Below, in pieces: positions 22,172-30,432 of a stretch of 64,000 bases of DNA. The position numbers and the translations under genes were made by a program. The stretch's first letter is position 1, and each line of letters begins with the position of its first letter. Origin of the DNA: CAUTXO01 sp963542625 (GTDB taxonomy: Bacteria; Campylobacterota; Campylobacteria; Campylobacterales; SZUA-545); the NCBI GenBank assembly GCA_963542625.1, contig CAUTXO010000003.1, positions 1 to 64,000 of the forward strand. Direction: 5' to 3'. The notes below the pieces were generated by a model. That model searched no databases and was not told the DNA's origin. It was given only the letters and a program-made list of their open reading frames with translations.

Positions 22172-22433
22172 GCTATACGGATTTTTAGTCAATATCTCGC
22201 TTGGGATCTCTTGGGCTTTGCTTGTCATCGGCGCGGGACTTGCGTTTTTGTATTACCATCAATACGGGTTTTTCGTGGGGGTTTTAGCCGCCATCGTTGG
22301 CATAATCCCTGGGCTATTGCTAATTACTATTTTTGAATTTTTCATCAGCCACAACAAGCAAAGCCTAGAGCTCAAAAAACAAACCGAGCTGCTAGGTGCA
22401 ATTTTATCCGAGCTTAGAAGCGGCTCAAGCTAG
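22161..22433 (+). CDS. Small two-helix membrane protein
   Basis: A 90-residue protein with two hydrophobic helices (about 8-31 and 37-61) and a charged C-terminal helix. I use ATG 22161 ([15 protein letters not shown]); a GTG at 22143 in the same frame lies deeper inside atpB. The position directly after atpB matches an unnamed integral membrane gene in C. jejuni. Function unknown; an assembly or stability factor for F0 is only a guess from position. Confidence 0.8.
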   Translation: MNTKLYGFLVNISLGISWALLVIGAGLAFLYYHQYGFFVGVLAAIVGIIPGLLLITIFEFFISHNKQSLELKKQTELLGAILSELRSGSS

Positions 22434-22453
22434 GCTTTTGTCTTGGATCTTGT

Positions 22454-23302
22454 ATGGATTTTAAAAAGCTAACTCCCGAAGAAGAATACGTCATCGTGCA
22501 TAAGGGCACGGAAAAGCCCTTTAGCGGCAAGTATCACGACGCCAAAAATGACGGCATTTACACCTGCAAGCGTTGCGGGACGTCCTTGTTTAGATCTAAG
22601 GATAAATTTGACAGCAAAACAGGCTACCCATCTTTTGACGCCGCGATTGAAGAAAACGTGGCGCTAGAGGCAGACGAAGCCAGCCGCCAGACGGAAATCA
22701 TTTGTGACAAATGCCGCGCTCATCTTGGTTTTTTGTATAAAAATGAAGGCTTTACTCCGCGCGATCTTAGATTTAGTGTCAATTCCATCGCGTTAGATTT
22801 TGTGATGGAAAAGGGCAAGCTCGCCTACTTTGCGGGCGGATCTTTTTGGGATCTAGAATATTACTTTAGGAAGCGCTACGGCGTTTTAGGCGTAACGAGC
22901 GGCTACAGCGGCGGGCACACAAAAAACCCAAGCTACGACGAGATCTGTTACGATGACACGGGCTATCTTGAAACGGTGAGAGTGGAGTATAACCCAAAGC
23001 AAACGGATTTTGAAAAGCTCGCGCGATATTTTTTTGAGATACACGACCCAAGCGCGGCGCCAAGCGGCACCATAAACGCCAGCGCGCAGTATGCAAGCGC
23101 GGTTTTTTACACGGACGACGAGCAGAAAAAAACCATAGAAACGCTCTTTGAGATCTTGCGCAAAAACGGCATAAAGCCCGTTACGCAGCTACTTGCGCTA
23201 ACGAATTTTTACGAGGCGGAGAGCTACCACCAAAACTACTACCTAAAAAACAAAAAGCAGCCGCACGCAAATCCATACAAAGTAAGGTTTTTAGATGTTT
23301 AG
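22454..23302 (+). CDS. MsrB-MsrA fusion with both catalytic cysteines replaced by serine
   Basis: The 282-residue protein has an MsrB-like domain (about 1-118) followed by an MsrA-like domain (about 122-282). The MsrB zinc cysteines CKRC and CDKC are kept, but the catalytic RYC(I/V)NS is RFSVNS here (Ser108), and the family's HLGHVF is HLGFLY. In MsrA the catalytic GGCFW is GGSFW (Ser130, codon TCT inside GGATCT), and the QYRS/GND region is changed to GTINASAQYAS. The fold thus looks preserved while the methionine-sulfoxide chemistry is probably lost. No second cysteine could stand in by position. It may bind oxidised methionine, have a new role, or be decaying, but the frame is fully open. 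Confidence 0.85.
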   Translation: MDFKKLTPEEEYVIVHKGTEKPFSGKYHDAKNDGIYTCKRCGTSLFRSKDKFDSKTGYPSFDAAIEENVALEADEASRQTEIICDKCRAHLGFLYKNEGFTPRDLRFSVNSIALDFVMEKGKLAYFAGGSFWDLEYYFRKRYGVLGVTSGYSGGHTKNPSYDEICYDDTGYLETVRVEYNPKQTDFEKLARYFFEIHDPSAAPSGTINASAQYASAVFYTDDEQKKTIETLFEILRKNGIKPVTQLLALTNFYEAESYHQNYYLKNKKQPHANPYKVRFLDV

Positions 23303-23673
23303 CGCTTTTTGTGAGATCCTTTGCGCGCGCACGCGGCGAGCTAGATCTTATGCGCTTAAACCCTTAGCGGATCTTAGACGCGGCTTAGATCTTGCGCGTG
23401 TTTTAGCTTTGAATCTGGCGCGGATCTTGCGCGTAGATCTTAGGCGTGGATTAGATCTCGTGCATATTATCACCAAAGATCTAGCGCGTATCTTGCTCGC
23501 GGATCTTATGCGCGGCTTGGGTGCTGGCGCCACCGTCACTGCCAGCGCCACTGTTACCACTCCCGCTACCACAACCGCGTTTGCTAGGCGCGCGGGGCCT
23601 ATAAATCCAGCGCTAAGCATTGCCGGATATAATTTTCAAGGCGATTTAGCCCGGCTTAAATTAAGGTTTAAAA
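23303..23673. repeat. RGATCY array between the Msr fusion and nadK
   Basis: This 370-bp gap holds about nine RGATCY sites, with GCGCGGATCTTAG-like phrases. A 128-codon frame (23295-23681) crosses it, but its product is a Leu/Arg/Ala repeat (DLARIL, DLRRGLDL) plus a Thr/Ala run that directly mirror the DNA motif. I judge it non-coding. Confidence 0.6.
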
Positions 23674-24525
23674 ATGCTTAAAAAACTAGAAAAAATCGGT
23701 TTTTTCCTGCGCCCGAACACGCCTGATCTCAAAAGCTACTTTCTCCAAACGTCTAGGGATCTAGAGCGCATCGGCATTAGTGCTATGATTCACCGCACAA
23801 GCGCCACGATGATAGGGCTTAGCGGCTACAACTCAAAAACGATTTTTAAAGAAGCTGACCTTTTAGTTTCCATCGGTGGCGACGGCACGCTTATCTCGCT
23901 CGCGCGCAAAAGTCTGCCTTGCCAAAAGCCAATTTTGGGCGTCAATCTTGGGCACTTGGGCTTTTTAACAGACGCCCTAGCGCAAGACTTCATCGCTCGC
24001 GTGCAAGAAATCAAGCAGGGCAATTACCGCGTGGATAAACGTATGGTGCTAGACGTGGCGCTAAAAAACGGCAAAAACGTCAAGCGCGGCTTTGCGATAA
24101 ACGACGTTGTCATCAAAGACAAATACAATAAGATCGTCACGATAAAACTCTACATAAACGATAAGCTCGTCAATAGTTATAGCGGCGACGCGCTCATCAT
24201 CTCCACGCCCACAGGTAGCACGGGCTACAACCTTTCAGCCGGCGGGCCGATTGTGTATCCATACGGCAAAAATTTTATCATCACGCCTATTTGCCCGCAC
24301 TCGCTCACGCAAAGAAGCCTTGTGCTTCCGGCTGAATTTAGCCTGAAACTACGCGTGCAATCAAACAACGCGCTAATGATAATTGACGGTCAAGATGTTG
24401 ATGAATTTTCTAGCTTAGATCTTGTAGAAATTAAAAAATCGCGCAAGTTCGCGCATATGATCCACTCAAAAAACAGGAATTTTTTCATCATCGTAAAAGA
24501 CAAACTCCATTGGGGGGACAAATGA
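23674..24525 (+). CDS. nadK: NAD kinase
   Basis: Phosphorylates NAD to NADP (EC 2.7.1.23). 283 residues. The Gly-Gly-Asp motif SIGGDGTLISLARK and the second motif STPTGSTGYNLSAGGPIV are intact. AAGG lies seven bases before the ATG. Typical length for the family. Confidence 0.96.
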   Translation: MLKKLEKIGFFLRPNTPDLKSYFLQTSRDLERIGISAMIHRTSATMIGLSGYNSKTIFKEADLLVSIGGDGTLISLARKSLPCQKPILGVNLGHLGFLTDALAQDFIARVQEIKQGNYRVDKRMVLDVALKNGKNVKRGFAINDVVIKDKYNKIVTIKLYINDKLVNSYSGDALIISTPTGSTGYNLSAGGPIVYPYGKNFIITPICPHSLTQRSLVLPAEFSLKLRVQSNNALMIIDGQDVDEFSSLDLVEIKKSRKFAHMIHSKNRNFFIIVKDKLHWGDK

Positions 24526-24597
24526 CGGGCGCTTTTTTTACAGGGGCTAAAGCCGGTTTTTGGCGAGAGTTTTGGCGTTTTTTGCGCAAATGCGCCC

Positions 24598-24603
24598 TAT
24601 AAT
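24598..24603 (+). promoter_or_regulatory. -10 box of the PilT-type ATPase gene
   Basis: Perfect TATAAT 46 bp before the ATG. Upstream is a T-rich stretch and the small palindrome TTGCGCAA. Confidence 0.5.
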
Positions 24604-24649
24604 TTGATTTTAAAAGCGCCATTTTGTAAACAAGGGCAAAGGAGAGAGT

Positions 24650-25822
24650 ATGAGCGGAATTGAAGTCAAGGTAGAAGAGCTTACCTTTGAAGTTACCGGC
24701 AGGGTTAGAGGCTATTTGCAGCGGCTCATCGAGCTAGGCGGGAGCGACCTTCACATCAAGGCGGAGTCGCCCATTCGCGGGCGCGTCAATGGGGAGATTA
24801 TCATCATAGACGAGCAGCCAATGTCAAAGGCCGACGCGCTCACGCTTGGCAAGGAAATGCTCCGCGGGCGCTTTGTGAAGTTCGTTGAGAATAAGGAGAT
24901 AGATCTTACCTATAAGCTTGACGATAGCTACCGCTTCCGCGTGAATATGTTCTTCCAAAAAGATGGTCTTAGCGCTGTTTTTAGGGTGATAGAAACGGAT
25001 ATTAAAACGCTTGAGGAGCTGCATTTGCCCCTTAGCCTAAAAAGCCTTGCCGAGCTCCAGCGCGGGCTTGTGCTAGTTACGGGAATGACGGGCAGCGGTA
25101 AATCAACCACGATGGCGGCGCTGATAAATGAGATCAACGAGCACCAAAAAAAGCACATTTTAACGATAGAAGATCCGATTGAATTCATTCACAAAGACAA
25201 GCTTTCTATGATAAACCAACGCAGCGTGGGCGAGGATACAAAAAGCTTTGCTGACGCCCTTCGCGCCGCGCTTCGCGAAGATCCAGACGTCATTTTGGTG
25301 GGTGAAATACGCGATACGGTTACGGTAGAAATTGCCTTGCACGCGGCAGAAACGGGGCATTTGGTGATCTCAACTATGCACACGCTAGACGCCACGGAGA
25401 CGCTAAACCGCGCCATTGGTATGTTCCCGCCGCAAGAGCAGCAGCGCATTCGTTTTGCGATGTCGTCGGTTTTGCGCGGGATTGTTTCGCAGCGGCTTGT
25501 TAAAACAAAAGATCACAAGCGCGCCGCGGCGGTGGAGATCTTCATCAACACCACGCGAATATCAGAGCTCATCAAGAGCAACCGCGACAGCGAGATCCGT
25601 TACGCGATGGAAGAAGGGCAGAGCGTTTATGGCACGCAAACCTTTGATATGGCGCTTTTTGAGCTGTTTAAGCAAGATCTAATCAGCCAAGAAGAAGCGC
25701 TTTTAAACTCTACCACCAAAGAAGATCTAAGGCTAAAGATCAAGGATTATATGAGCGAAAAGGGCATCGTGGAGCAGTCAAGCGGCGACGAAACGGGCGG
25801 CGTTTTAAAGTTAAAGAGCTAG
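24650..25822 (+). CDS. pilT: PilT/PilU-type secretion ATPase
   Basis: Hexameric ATPase of the type IV pilus retraction family. 390 residues with an N-terminal PAS-like domain (LIELGGSDLHIKAESPIRGR), Walker A GMTGSGKSTTM, the Asp box TIEDPIEF, Walker B DPDVILVGEIRD and the His box TGHLVISTMHT. Compared with classical PilT, a C-terminal extension (about residues 345-390) is rich in Asp/Glu/Lys/Ser. No pilin or other pilus gene is nearby. It heads a run with tlyA and ribF. Confidence 0.92.
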   Translation: MSGIEVKVEELTFEVTGRVRGYLQRLIELGGSDLHIKAESPIRGRVNGEIIIIDEQPMSKADALTLGKEMLRGRFVKFVENKEIDLTYKLDDSYRFRVNMFFQKDGLSAVFRVIETDIKTLEELHLPLSLKSLAELQRGLVLVTGMTGSGKSTTMAALINEINEHQKKHILTIEDPIEFIHKDKLSMINQRSVGEDTKSFADALRAALREDPDVILVGEIRDTVTVEIALHAAETGHLVISTMHTLDATETLNRAIGMFPPQEQQRIRFAMSSVLRGIVSQRLVKTKDHKRAAAVEIFINTTRISELIKSNRDSEIRYAMEEGQSVYGTQTFDMALFELFKQDLISQEEALLNSTTKEDLRLKIKDYMSEKGIVEQSSGDETGGVLKLKS

Positions 25823-25826
25823 GCGT

Positions 25827-26531
25827 TTGCGGCTTGACGTGTTTTTGCAAGGGCATTTGAAGCTCACGCGCAACAAGGCGCAGGAGCTCATCAAAAGCGG
25901 CGCGGTTATTTTAGGCGGCAAAAGGGTTTTGCGCCCGGGTTTTAATTACGCGGGCGAGCCGCTTGAAGTATCCGCGCCAAAGATCTACGCCAGCCGCGCG
26001 GCGCTAAAGCTAAAAAACTTCTTAGATCTTGCTGGTATAAGCGTTGCGGGCGATGTTTGCATTGACATCGGCTCATCAACAGGCGGCTGGACGCAGGTGC
26101 TGCTAGAAGCCGGCGCAAAGAGCGTTGATTGCGTTGATGTGGGCTCAAGCCAATTAAGCGCAGAGCTTAGGGCGCACCCGCAGATCAGAGTGTTTGAAAA
26201 CACGGATATTCGCGCATTTAACGCGGGCCGCGCCTATGATCTTGCGGTGTGCGACGTTTCTTTTGTTTCTGTGATGAAGCTAGCTAGCGCCATAAATGCG
26301 CTGGATTTTAAGCGGCTTGTTTTGCTGTTTAAACCGCAGTTTGAAGTCGGCAAAGAAGCGCGGCGCGACAAAAGGGGCGTGGTGATGGATCAAAAAGCCA
26401 TAGAGCGCGCGCGTGGCGGCTTTGAGAGCGCGTTTGGCGGGCTTGGCTGGGAGCTTTTGCGGGTGGAAAAATCAAGCATAAAGGGCAAAAACGGCAATGA
26501 AGAGTTTGTTTATTACATACAAAAATATTGA
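25827..26531 (+). CDS. tlyA: TlyA family rRNA 2'-O-methyltransferase
   Basis: Methylates cytidines in 16S and/or 23S rRNA, which affects ribosome stability and sensitivity to capreomycin. 234 residues starting at TTG: an S4 RNA-binding domain (RLDVFLQGHLKLTRNKAQ) then a FtsJ-like SAM-dependent domain with DIGSSTGGWTQVLLEAGA. The C-terminal KFKPQFEVG-like segment (LFKPQFEVGKE) is typical. It overlaps ribF, an order also known in C. jejuni. Confidence 0.95.
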   Translation: MRLDVFLQGHLKLTRNKAQELIKSGAVILGGKRVLRPGFNYAGEPLEVSAPKIYASRAALKLKNFLDLAGISVAGDVCIDIGSSTGGWTQVLLEAGAKSVDCVDVGSSQLSAELRAHPQIRVFENTDIRAFNAGRAYDLAVCDVSFVSVMKLASAINALDFKRLVLLFKPQFEVGKEARRDKRGVVMDQKAIERARGGFESAFGGLGWELLRVEKSSIKGKNGNEEFVYYIQKY

Positions 26532-28047
26532 CCCATCAAGCGTAACGAGCCTTGCCATCGGCGGCTTTGACGGCATTCATCTAGCGCACCAAAAGCTTTT
26601 AAGCCAGCTTGATGAGCGCGGCGCTTTGCTTGCCATTGAAAAGCCCGTGATGGGGCTAACGCCACGGCGCGCGCGGGAGTATTTTTGCGACAAACCTATA
26701 TTCTACCTGGATCTAAAGGACGTTATGCAGCTTGGCAGCGATGAATTTTTGCGGATTTTGCTCGCCGAATTTACGGGGCTAAAAAAAATCGTCGTCGGCT
26801 ATGACTTTCGCTTTGGCAAAGGGCGCGCAGGCGGCATAGAGGACATCAGGCGCGCCTTTGGCGGGAGCGTGTGCGTGGTGGAGGACGTGCAGCTTGATGG
26901 CGTCTCCATTCACGCCACGGACATCATCAACCTTGTGCGCGCGGGCGAGCTTGCGCGGGCGAACGTCTATCTAGGCAGGGCGTATATGCTAGAGGGCGCG
27001 GTCATTCGCGGGCAGGGGCTTGGCGCAAAAAGCCTTTACCCGACGATAAATTTGCAAGTAGCAGACGGCTATACCGTGCCAAAAGAAGGCGTTTATGTGG
27101 GGCAAACGGAGATTGTAGAAGTGTTTGAAACCCCAAGTGGAGATCAAGACCCAAGCGGCGATGACGTTAGCGCCACCAGCGCTCAAGATCTTAGCGCCCG
27201 TGCCCAAGATCCAAGCCCCACCGTTAGCGCCACCACACAAGATCTAGGCTTTAGCACGGGTCAAGATCTAAGCCACACCAGCACTCAAGATCTTAACAGT
27301 GCCAGCACCAAAGATCTAAACCCACATCCCCACACTCAAGATCCCAGTGGGTTGCAAGATCTTGTTAGCACCCAAGATCCAAGCGCTCACGACCACTCCC
27401 AAGATCTTGCCAGCTGTCAAGATCCAAGCACTAGCACCAAGCCCCAAGATCCAGCACAGGATCTTAGCTCCGCCCGCACTTGTAATCTTAGCCTTACGCG
27501 CACCCACGCTCAAGATCCAAGCCTTATCCCCACCACAAACCGCGAACTTGCTTTAAATATGGCAAGGAGCACCACCCAAGATCTTGCCAGCACGCGAGAT
27601 CCTAACTCCGCCAGCGCTTACGATCTCAAGCACGCCCAAGATCTAGGCTTTAGCGCGGGTCAAGATCTAAGCCACACCAGCACTCAGGATCTTAGCAATG
27701 CAAGCACCAAAGATCTAAACCCACACTCCCACGCTCAAGATCCTAGCGGTTTGCAAGATCTTGCAAACACCAAAGATCTAAACCCCGCCCGTGCCAAAGA
27801 TCTATCGCAAACAAACGCTAGCGCCAAGCTTTACCCAAGCGTGATTTTCGTAGGGCATAGGCTCTCAACCGACGGAAGCTTTTGCATAGAGACTCACATT
27901 TTAGGCGGCGCGGCAAACTTTAACGCCAAAAAAGTCAAGCTGCACTTCCTAGACTTCCTGCGCGAGAACAAAAAATTCAGCGACCTTTCGCAGCTAAAAG
28001 CCAGCATCACCGCCGACATCAACAAAGCACGGTCGTATTTCGCGTAG
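26497..28047 (+). CDS. ribF: Bifunctional riboflavin kinase/FAD synthetase with large repeat insertion
   Basis: Makes FMN and FAD. Normal RibF is about 290-310 residues; this one is 516. The N-terminal adenylyltransferase (GGFDGIHLAHQ, GYDFRFGKG) is normal. The kinase domain begins with GRAYMLEGAVIRGQGLGAKS and has its PTxN motif (YPTINLQ), but after GVYVGQTEIVE about 235 residues (209-443, bases 27121-27825) are inserted before YPSVIFVGHRLSTDG and ETHILGG resume. The insert is Asp/Ser/Pro/Thr-rich with recurrent QDP, QDL and KDL, encoded by CAAGATCY and AAAGATCT. I count 26 GATC, 24 of them RGATCY. It contains a ~135-bp imperfect duplication 399 bp apart. The frame stays open, so the enzyme probably tolerates it as a loop. 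The start is inside tlyA. Confidence 0.93.
   Translation: MKSLFITYKNIDPSSVTSLAIGGFDGIHLAHQKLLSQLDERGALLAIEKPVMGLTPRRAREYFCDKPIFYLDLKDVMQLGSDEFLRILLAEFTGLKKIVVGYDFRFGKGRAGGIEDIRRAFGGSVCVVEDVQLDGVSIHATDIINLVRAGELARANVYLGRAYMLEGAVIRGQGLGAKSLYPTINLQVADGYTVPKEGVYVGQTEIVEVFETPSGDQDPSGDDVSATSAQDLSARAQDPSPTVSATTQDLGFSTGQDLSHTSTQDLNSASTKDLNPHPHTQDPSGLQDLVSTQDPSAHDHSQDLASCQDPSTSTKPQDPAQDLSSARTCNLSLTRTHAQDPSLIPTTNRELALNMARSTTQDLASTRDPNSASAYDLKHAQDLGFSAGQDLSHTSTQDLSNASTKDLNPHSHAQDPSGLQDLANTKDLNPARAKDLSQTNASAKLYPSVIFVGHRLSTDGSFCIETHILGGAANFNAKKVKLHFLDFLRENKKFSDLSQLKASITADINKARSYFA
27121..27825 (+). repeat. In-frame RGATCY repeat expansion inside ribF
   Basis: Irregular array of CAAGATCY-type motifs, spaced mostly by multiples of three. 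The block at 27238-27372 recurs at 27637-27771 with roughly 90% identity by eye. All copies keep the same reading frame relative to ribF (QDL/QDP/KDL), which implies selection for an open frame. Confidence 0.85.
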
Positions 28048-28158
28048 CAGACGCACAATACCAAATGCAATCACCAAACATAACTCTAATTTTGCAGGTA
28101 GCTTTGGTTTTGTGCAGCGCCTAGATCCAAATCGCAAAGTGATTTTTATAACTTTGCA

Positions 28159-28177
28159 AAAACACCACAAGTGTTTT
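28159..28177. terminator. Bidirectional hairpin between ribF and the thioredoxin-like gene
   Basis: AAAACAC-CACAA-GTGTTTT: a 7-bp stem with A/T ends on both sides, in the 141-bp gap between two convergent genes. Suits termination in both directions. Confidence 0.55.
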
Positions 28178-28188
28178 GTATTGCATTA

Positions 28189-28494
28189 CTAGCCAAAATA
28201 AAGCGTGTAAATGCGCGTTAGTTTTTGCTCGATGAGATCTAGGGCGTCATTTTTGCCAAAGCGCAAGAATTCTTTGCCGTCAAAGAAAATGATGATAGTC
28301 GGTGCGCTTAAAATGTTTAGATCTTGAATAATTTCTTCATTTAGCGTGGTGTATATGCGGTGCATTTTTGGAAAATTTGTGCTGAAAAGTAGGTCGATTT
28401 TTTGCCGCAAAATCTTGCAAACATTGCATTCGTTGTTTTCTAAATAAAGCATTACGGCGCTTTTGGTTTCTATGGTTTTTAACACGTCGTTCAT
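28189..28494 (-). CDS. Thioredoxin-like protein
   Basis: A 101-residue cytoplasmic protein with a thioredoxin fold: strand VMLYLENNEC, redox motif C-N-V-C (C24 and C27 region) and the cis-proline segment SAPTIIIFFDGKE. The active-site pair differs from the CGPC of TrxA, so its redox partner is uncertain. It is monocistronic and divergent from the ribosomal cluster. Confidence 0.88.
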   Translation of the reverse strand: MNDVLKTIETKSAVMLYLENNECNVCKILRQKIDLLFSTNFPKMHRIYTTLNEEIIQDLNILSAPTIIIFFDGKEFLRFGKNDALDLIEQKLTRIYTLYFG

Positions 28495-28571
28495 TTTTTA
28501 TCCCTTTGTATTTTCCTGAAGCTAAGGAAGAAAATCCCGCTTTCTGGCTTGTTATTTTATTTTTTTTTGGT

Positions 28572-28597
28572 TAAAATCCGGCTCTCATTTTTGAGAG
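28572..28597 (+). promoter_or_regulatory. Promoter and leader hairpin of the ribosomal cluster
   Basis: A T10 run is followed by TAAAAT (28572-28577), a Campylobacter-like -10. Just after it lies CTCTCA-TTTT-TGAGAG (28582-28597), a 6-bp stem with a four-base loop near the 5' end of the transcript. The distance to rpsJ is 32 bp. It may regulate the operon or only stabilise the mRNA. Confidence 0.45.
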
Positions 28598-28629
28598 GTG
28601 AAGCAAATTGTTAAGGAGAAACAGCATAA

Positions 28630-28947
28630 ATGGAAAAGATAAGAATCAAGCTAAGAGCTTACGATCATAGGGTTCTTGACAACTCTGTTGTTGCCATAAC
28701 CGACGCAATCAAGCGCTCGGGAGCTGAGCTTATAGGTCCTATTCCTTTGCCTACGAAGGTTAAGAAATACACCGTTTTAAGATCCCCGCACGTAAATAAA
28801 GACTCAAGAGAGCAATTTGAGATACGAGTTCATTCAAGACTGATGGATATTGTTTCCGCGACAAGTGATACCGTTGATTCTTTAATAAAGTTAGATCTTG
28901 CGCCTGAAGTTGATGTTGAGGTGCGATCAATGGCTGTAAAAGGTTAA
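28630..28947 (+). CDS. rpsJ: Ribosomal protein S10
   Basis: 30S protein and NusB partner in antitermination. 105 residues with [16 protein letters not shown] and the conserved GPIPLPTK and [15 protein letters not shown]. First gene of the cluster, preceded by a strong TAAGGAGAA ribosome-binding site. Confidence 0.98.
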   Translation: MEKIRIKLRAYDHRVLDNSVVAITDAIKRSGAELIGPIPLPTKVKKYTVLRSPHVNKDSREQFEIRVHSRLMDIVSATSDTVDSLIKLDLAPEVDVEVRSMAVKG

Positions 28948-28950
28948 TTT

Positions 28951-29523
28951 ATGGAGTTTATCGTAGAAAAAATAGGTATGAGTAGGACGGTAGGCATTGA
29001 ATCCGTGCCTGTTACCTTGCTGAAAATCGTTGATACTAAAGTGGTTGATGTCGATGGTAGCAATGCTTTGGTGGCATACGTCGGCAAAACAAAATCGCTT
29101 AATAAGGCGACGCAAGGGCAGCAAAAAAAATATGGTTTATCAAAAGAATTTAATAAATTTGCAAGCCTTAGCCTAGAAAATGCAAAAGCAGGCGACTTGG
29201 ATCTTAGCGCTCTTGCTGGCGGTTTGGTTTTGAAGGCTAGCTTTAAAAGCAAGGGGCGTGGTTATAGCGGTGTTGTTAAGCGCCACGGTTTTGGAGGCGG
29301 TCCGAAGTCTCACGGATCTAGGTTTCATAAGAGAGTCGGATCAATAGGTAACAGAGAGTTTCCGGGTCGTGTCCAAAAGGGCAAAAAAATGGCGGGGCAA
29401 TACGGAAACAAAATGGTAACTTCAAAAGTGAGTGTTTATAACTTTGATGCGGAGAATAAGATCTTGGCGGTTAAAGGCAGCGTTGCTGGCGCCAATGGAA
29501 GTCTTGGAAGGTTAAGGGCGTAA
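28951..29523 (+). CDS. rplC: Ribosomal protein L3
   Basis: 50S protein near the peptidyl transferase centre. 190 residues, shorter than E. coli L3 (209), as in other Campylobacterota. [21 protein letters not shown] is the conserved rRNA-binding loop region. Three bases after rpsJ. Confidence 0.98.
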   Translation: MEFIVEKIGMSRTVGIESVPVTLLKIVDTKVVDVDGSNALVAYVGKTKSLNKATQGQQKKYGLSKEFNKFASLSLENAKAGDLDLSALAGGLVLKASFKSKGRGYSGVVKRHGFGGGPKSHGSRFHKRVGSIGNREFPGRVQKGKKMAGQYGNKMVTSKVSVYNFDAENKILAVKGSVAGANGSLGRLRA

Positions 29524-29525
29524 CA

Positions 29526-30140
29526 ATGGCAAACGTTAGATTATTAAATGAAAAATTTGAAGAAACAAAAACTCAAGAGCTTCCTAAAAAATTAGAAGAA
29601 ATTAATTCGCACAACTTGCATCTTTTTAATAAGGCTTATTTATCAAACCTAAGATCCGGCACGGCTAATACAAAAAATAAAGCCGAAGTTTCTGGTGGTG
29701 GAAAAAAACCTTTTGCGCAAAAAGGCGGTGGTAGGGCAAGGCAAGGATCCATAAGAACTCCACAATTTAGGGGCGGTGGCGTTGTTTTTGGCCCGACAAG
29801 TGCGAAAAATCACTTCCAAAAGATCAATAAAAAACAAAAAAATCTTGCGCTTTTGTATGCCTTAAATGAAAAAGCCAAAGCAGATGATCTTTTTGTGGTT
29901 GATAGCATTGCGGTTTCTTCTGGCAAAACAAAGGACGCAGCAGCGCTTATAAAAAGTATTGTTTCAAGAGACGCTGTGATTGTTACGAATTCCTTAGATG
30001 AAAAGACCTATTTGGCTTTTAGAAACTTGCCTAATTGCGCTTTGATCTTTGCTTCTGAATTTAACGCGTATATGGCGAGCGTTTATAAGACTGTTATTTT
30101 GACAAAAGATGTGTTTTCATCTATCGTGAAAGAGAGTTAA
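29526..30140 (+). CDS. rplD: Ribosomal protein L4
   Basis: 50S protein that lines the exit tunnel and in E. coli also represses the S10 operon. 204 residues. The tunnel loop includes [20 protein letters not shown]. Two bases separate it from rplC. Confidence 0.98.
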   Translation: MANVRLLNEKFEETKTQELPKKLEEINSHNLHLFNKAYLSNLRSGTANTKNKAEVSGGGKKPFAQKGGGRARQGSIRTPQFRGGGVVFGPTSAKNHFQKINKKQKNLALLYALNEKAKADDLFVVDSIAVSSGKTKDAAALIKSIVSRDAVIVTNSLDEKTYLAFRNLPNCALIFASEFNAYMASVYKTVILTKDVFSSIVKES

Positions 30141-30141
30141 A

Positions 30142-30423
30142 ATGGCAAATATTACAGATATAAAATCTATTGTTTATAGTGAAAAAACCTTAAATTTGCA
30201 AGAAAATGGAAAGATTATCGTTCAAACTAGCGACAAGATCACTAAAAATTCTTTGAAGCAGATCTTTAAAGAGTATTTTGGAATTATCCCCGTTAAAGTG
30301 AATTCGCTAAGGCAAGAAGGCAAGGTTAAAAGGTTTAAAGGTGTTTTTGGCAAAAGAGCCGGATTTAAGAAATTTTACGTAACCCTTCCAGAGGGTGCAG
30401 AAATTGAACAGTTAGCGGTATAA
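30142..30423 (+). CDS. rplW: Ribosomal protein L23
   Basis: 50S protein at the tunnel exit, docking site for trigger factor and SRP. 93 residues; typical [17 protein letters not shown] start and [20 protein letters not shown] loop region. Confidence 0.97.
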   Translation: MANITDIKSIVYSEKTLNLQENGKIIVQTSDKITKNSLKQIFKEYFGIIPVKVNSLRQEGKVKRFKGVFGKRAGFKKFYVTLPEGAEIEQLAV

Positions 30424-30432
30424 GGACAGTTA

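Noticed and set aside
23295..23681. 128-codon open frame between the Msr fusion and nadK
   Set aside because: No ribosome-binding site, repeat-derived composition matching the RGATCY array, no domain-like features. Kept only as a speculative finding.
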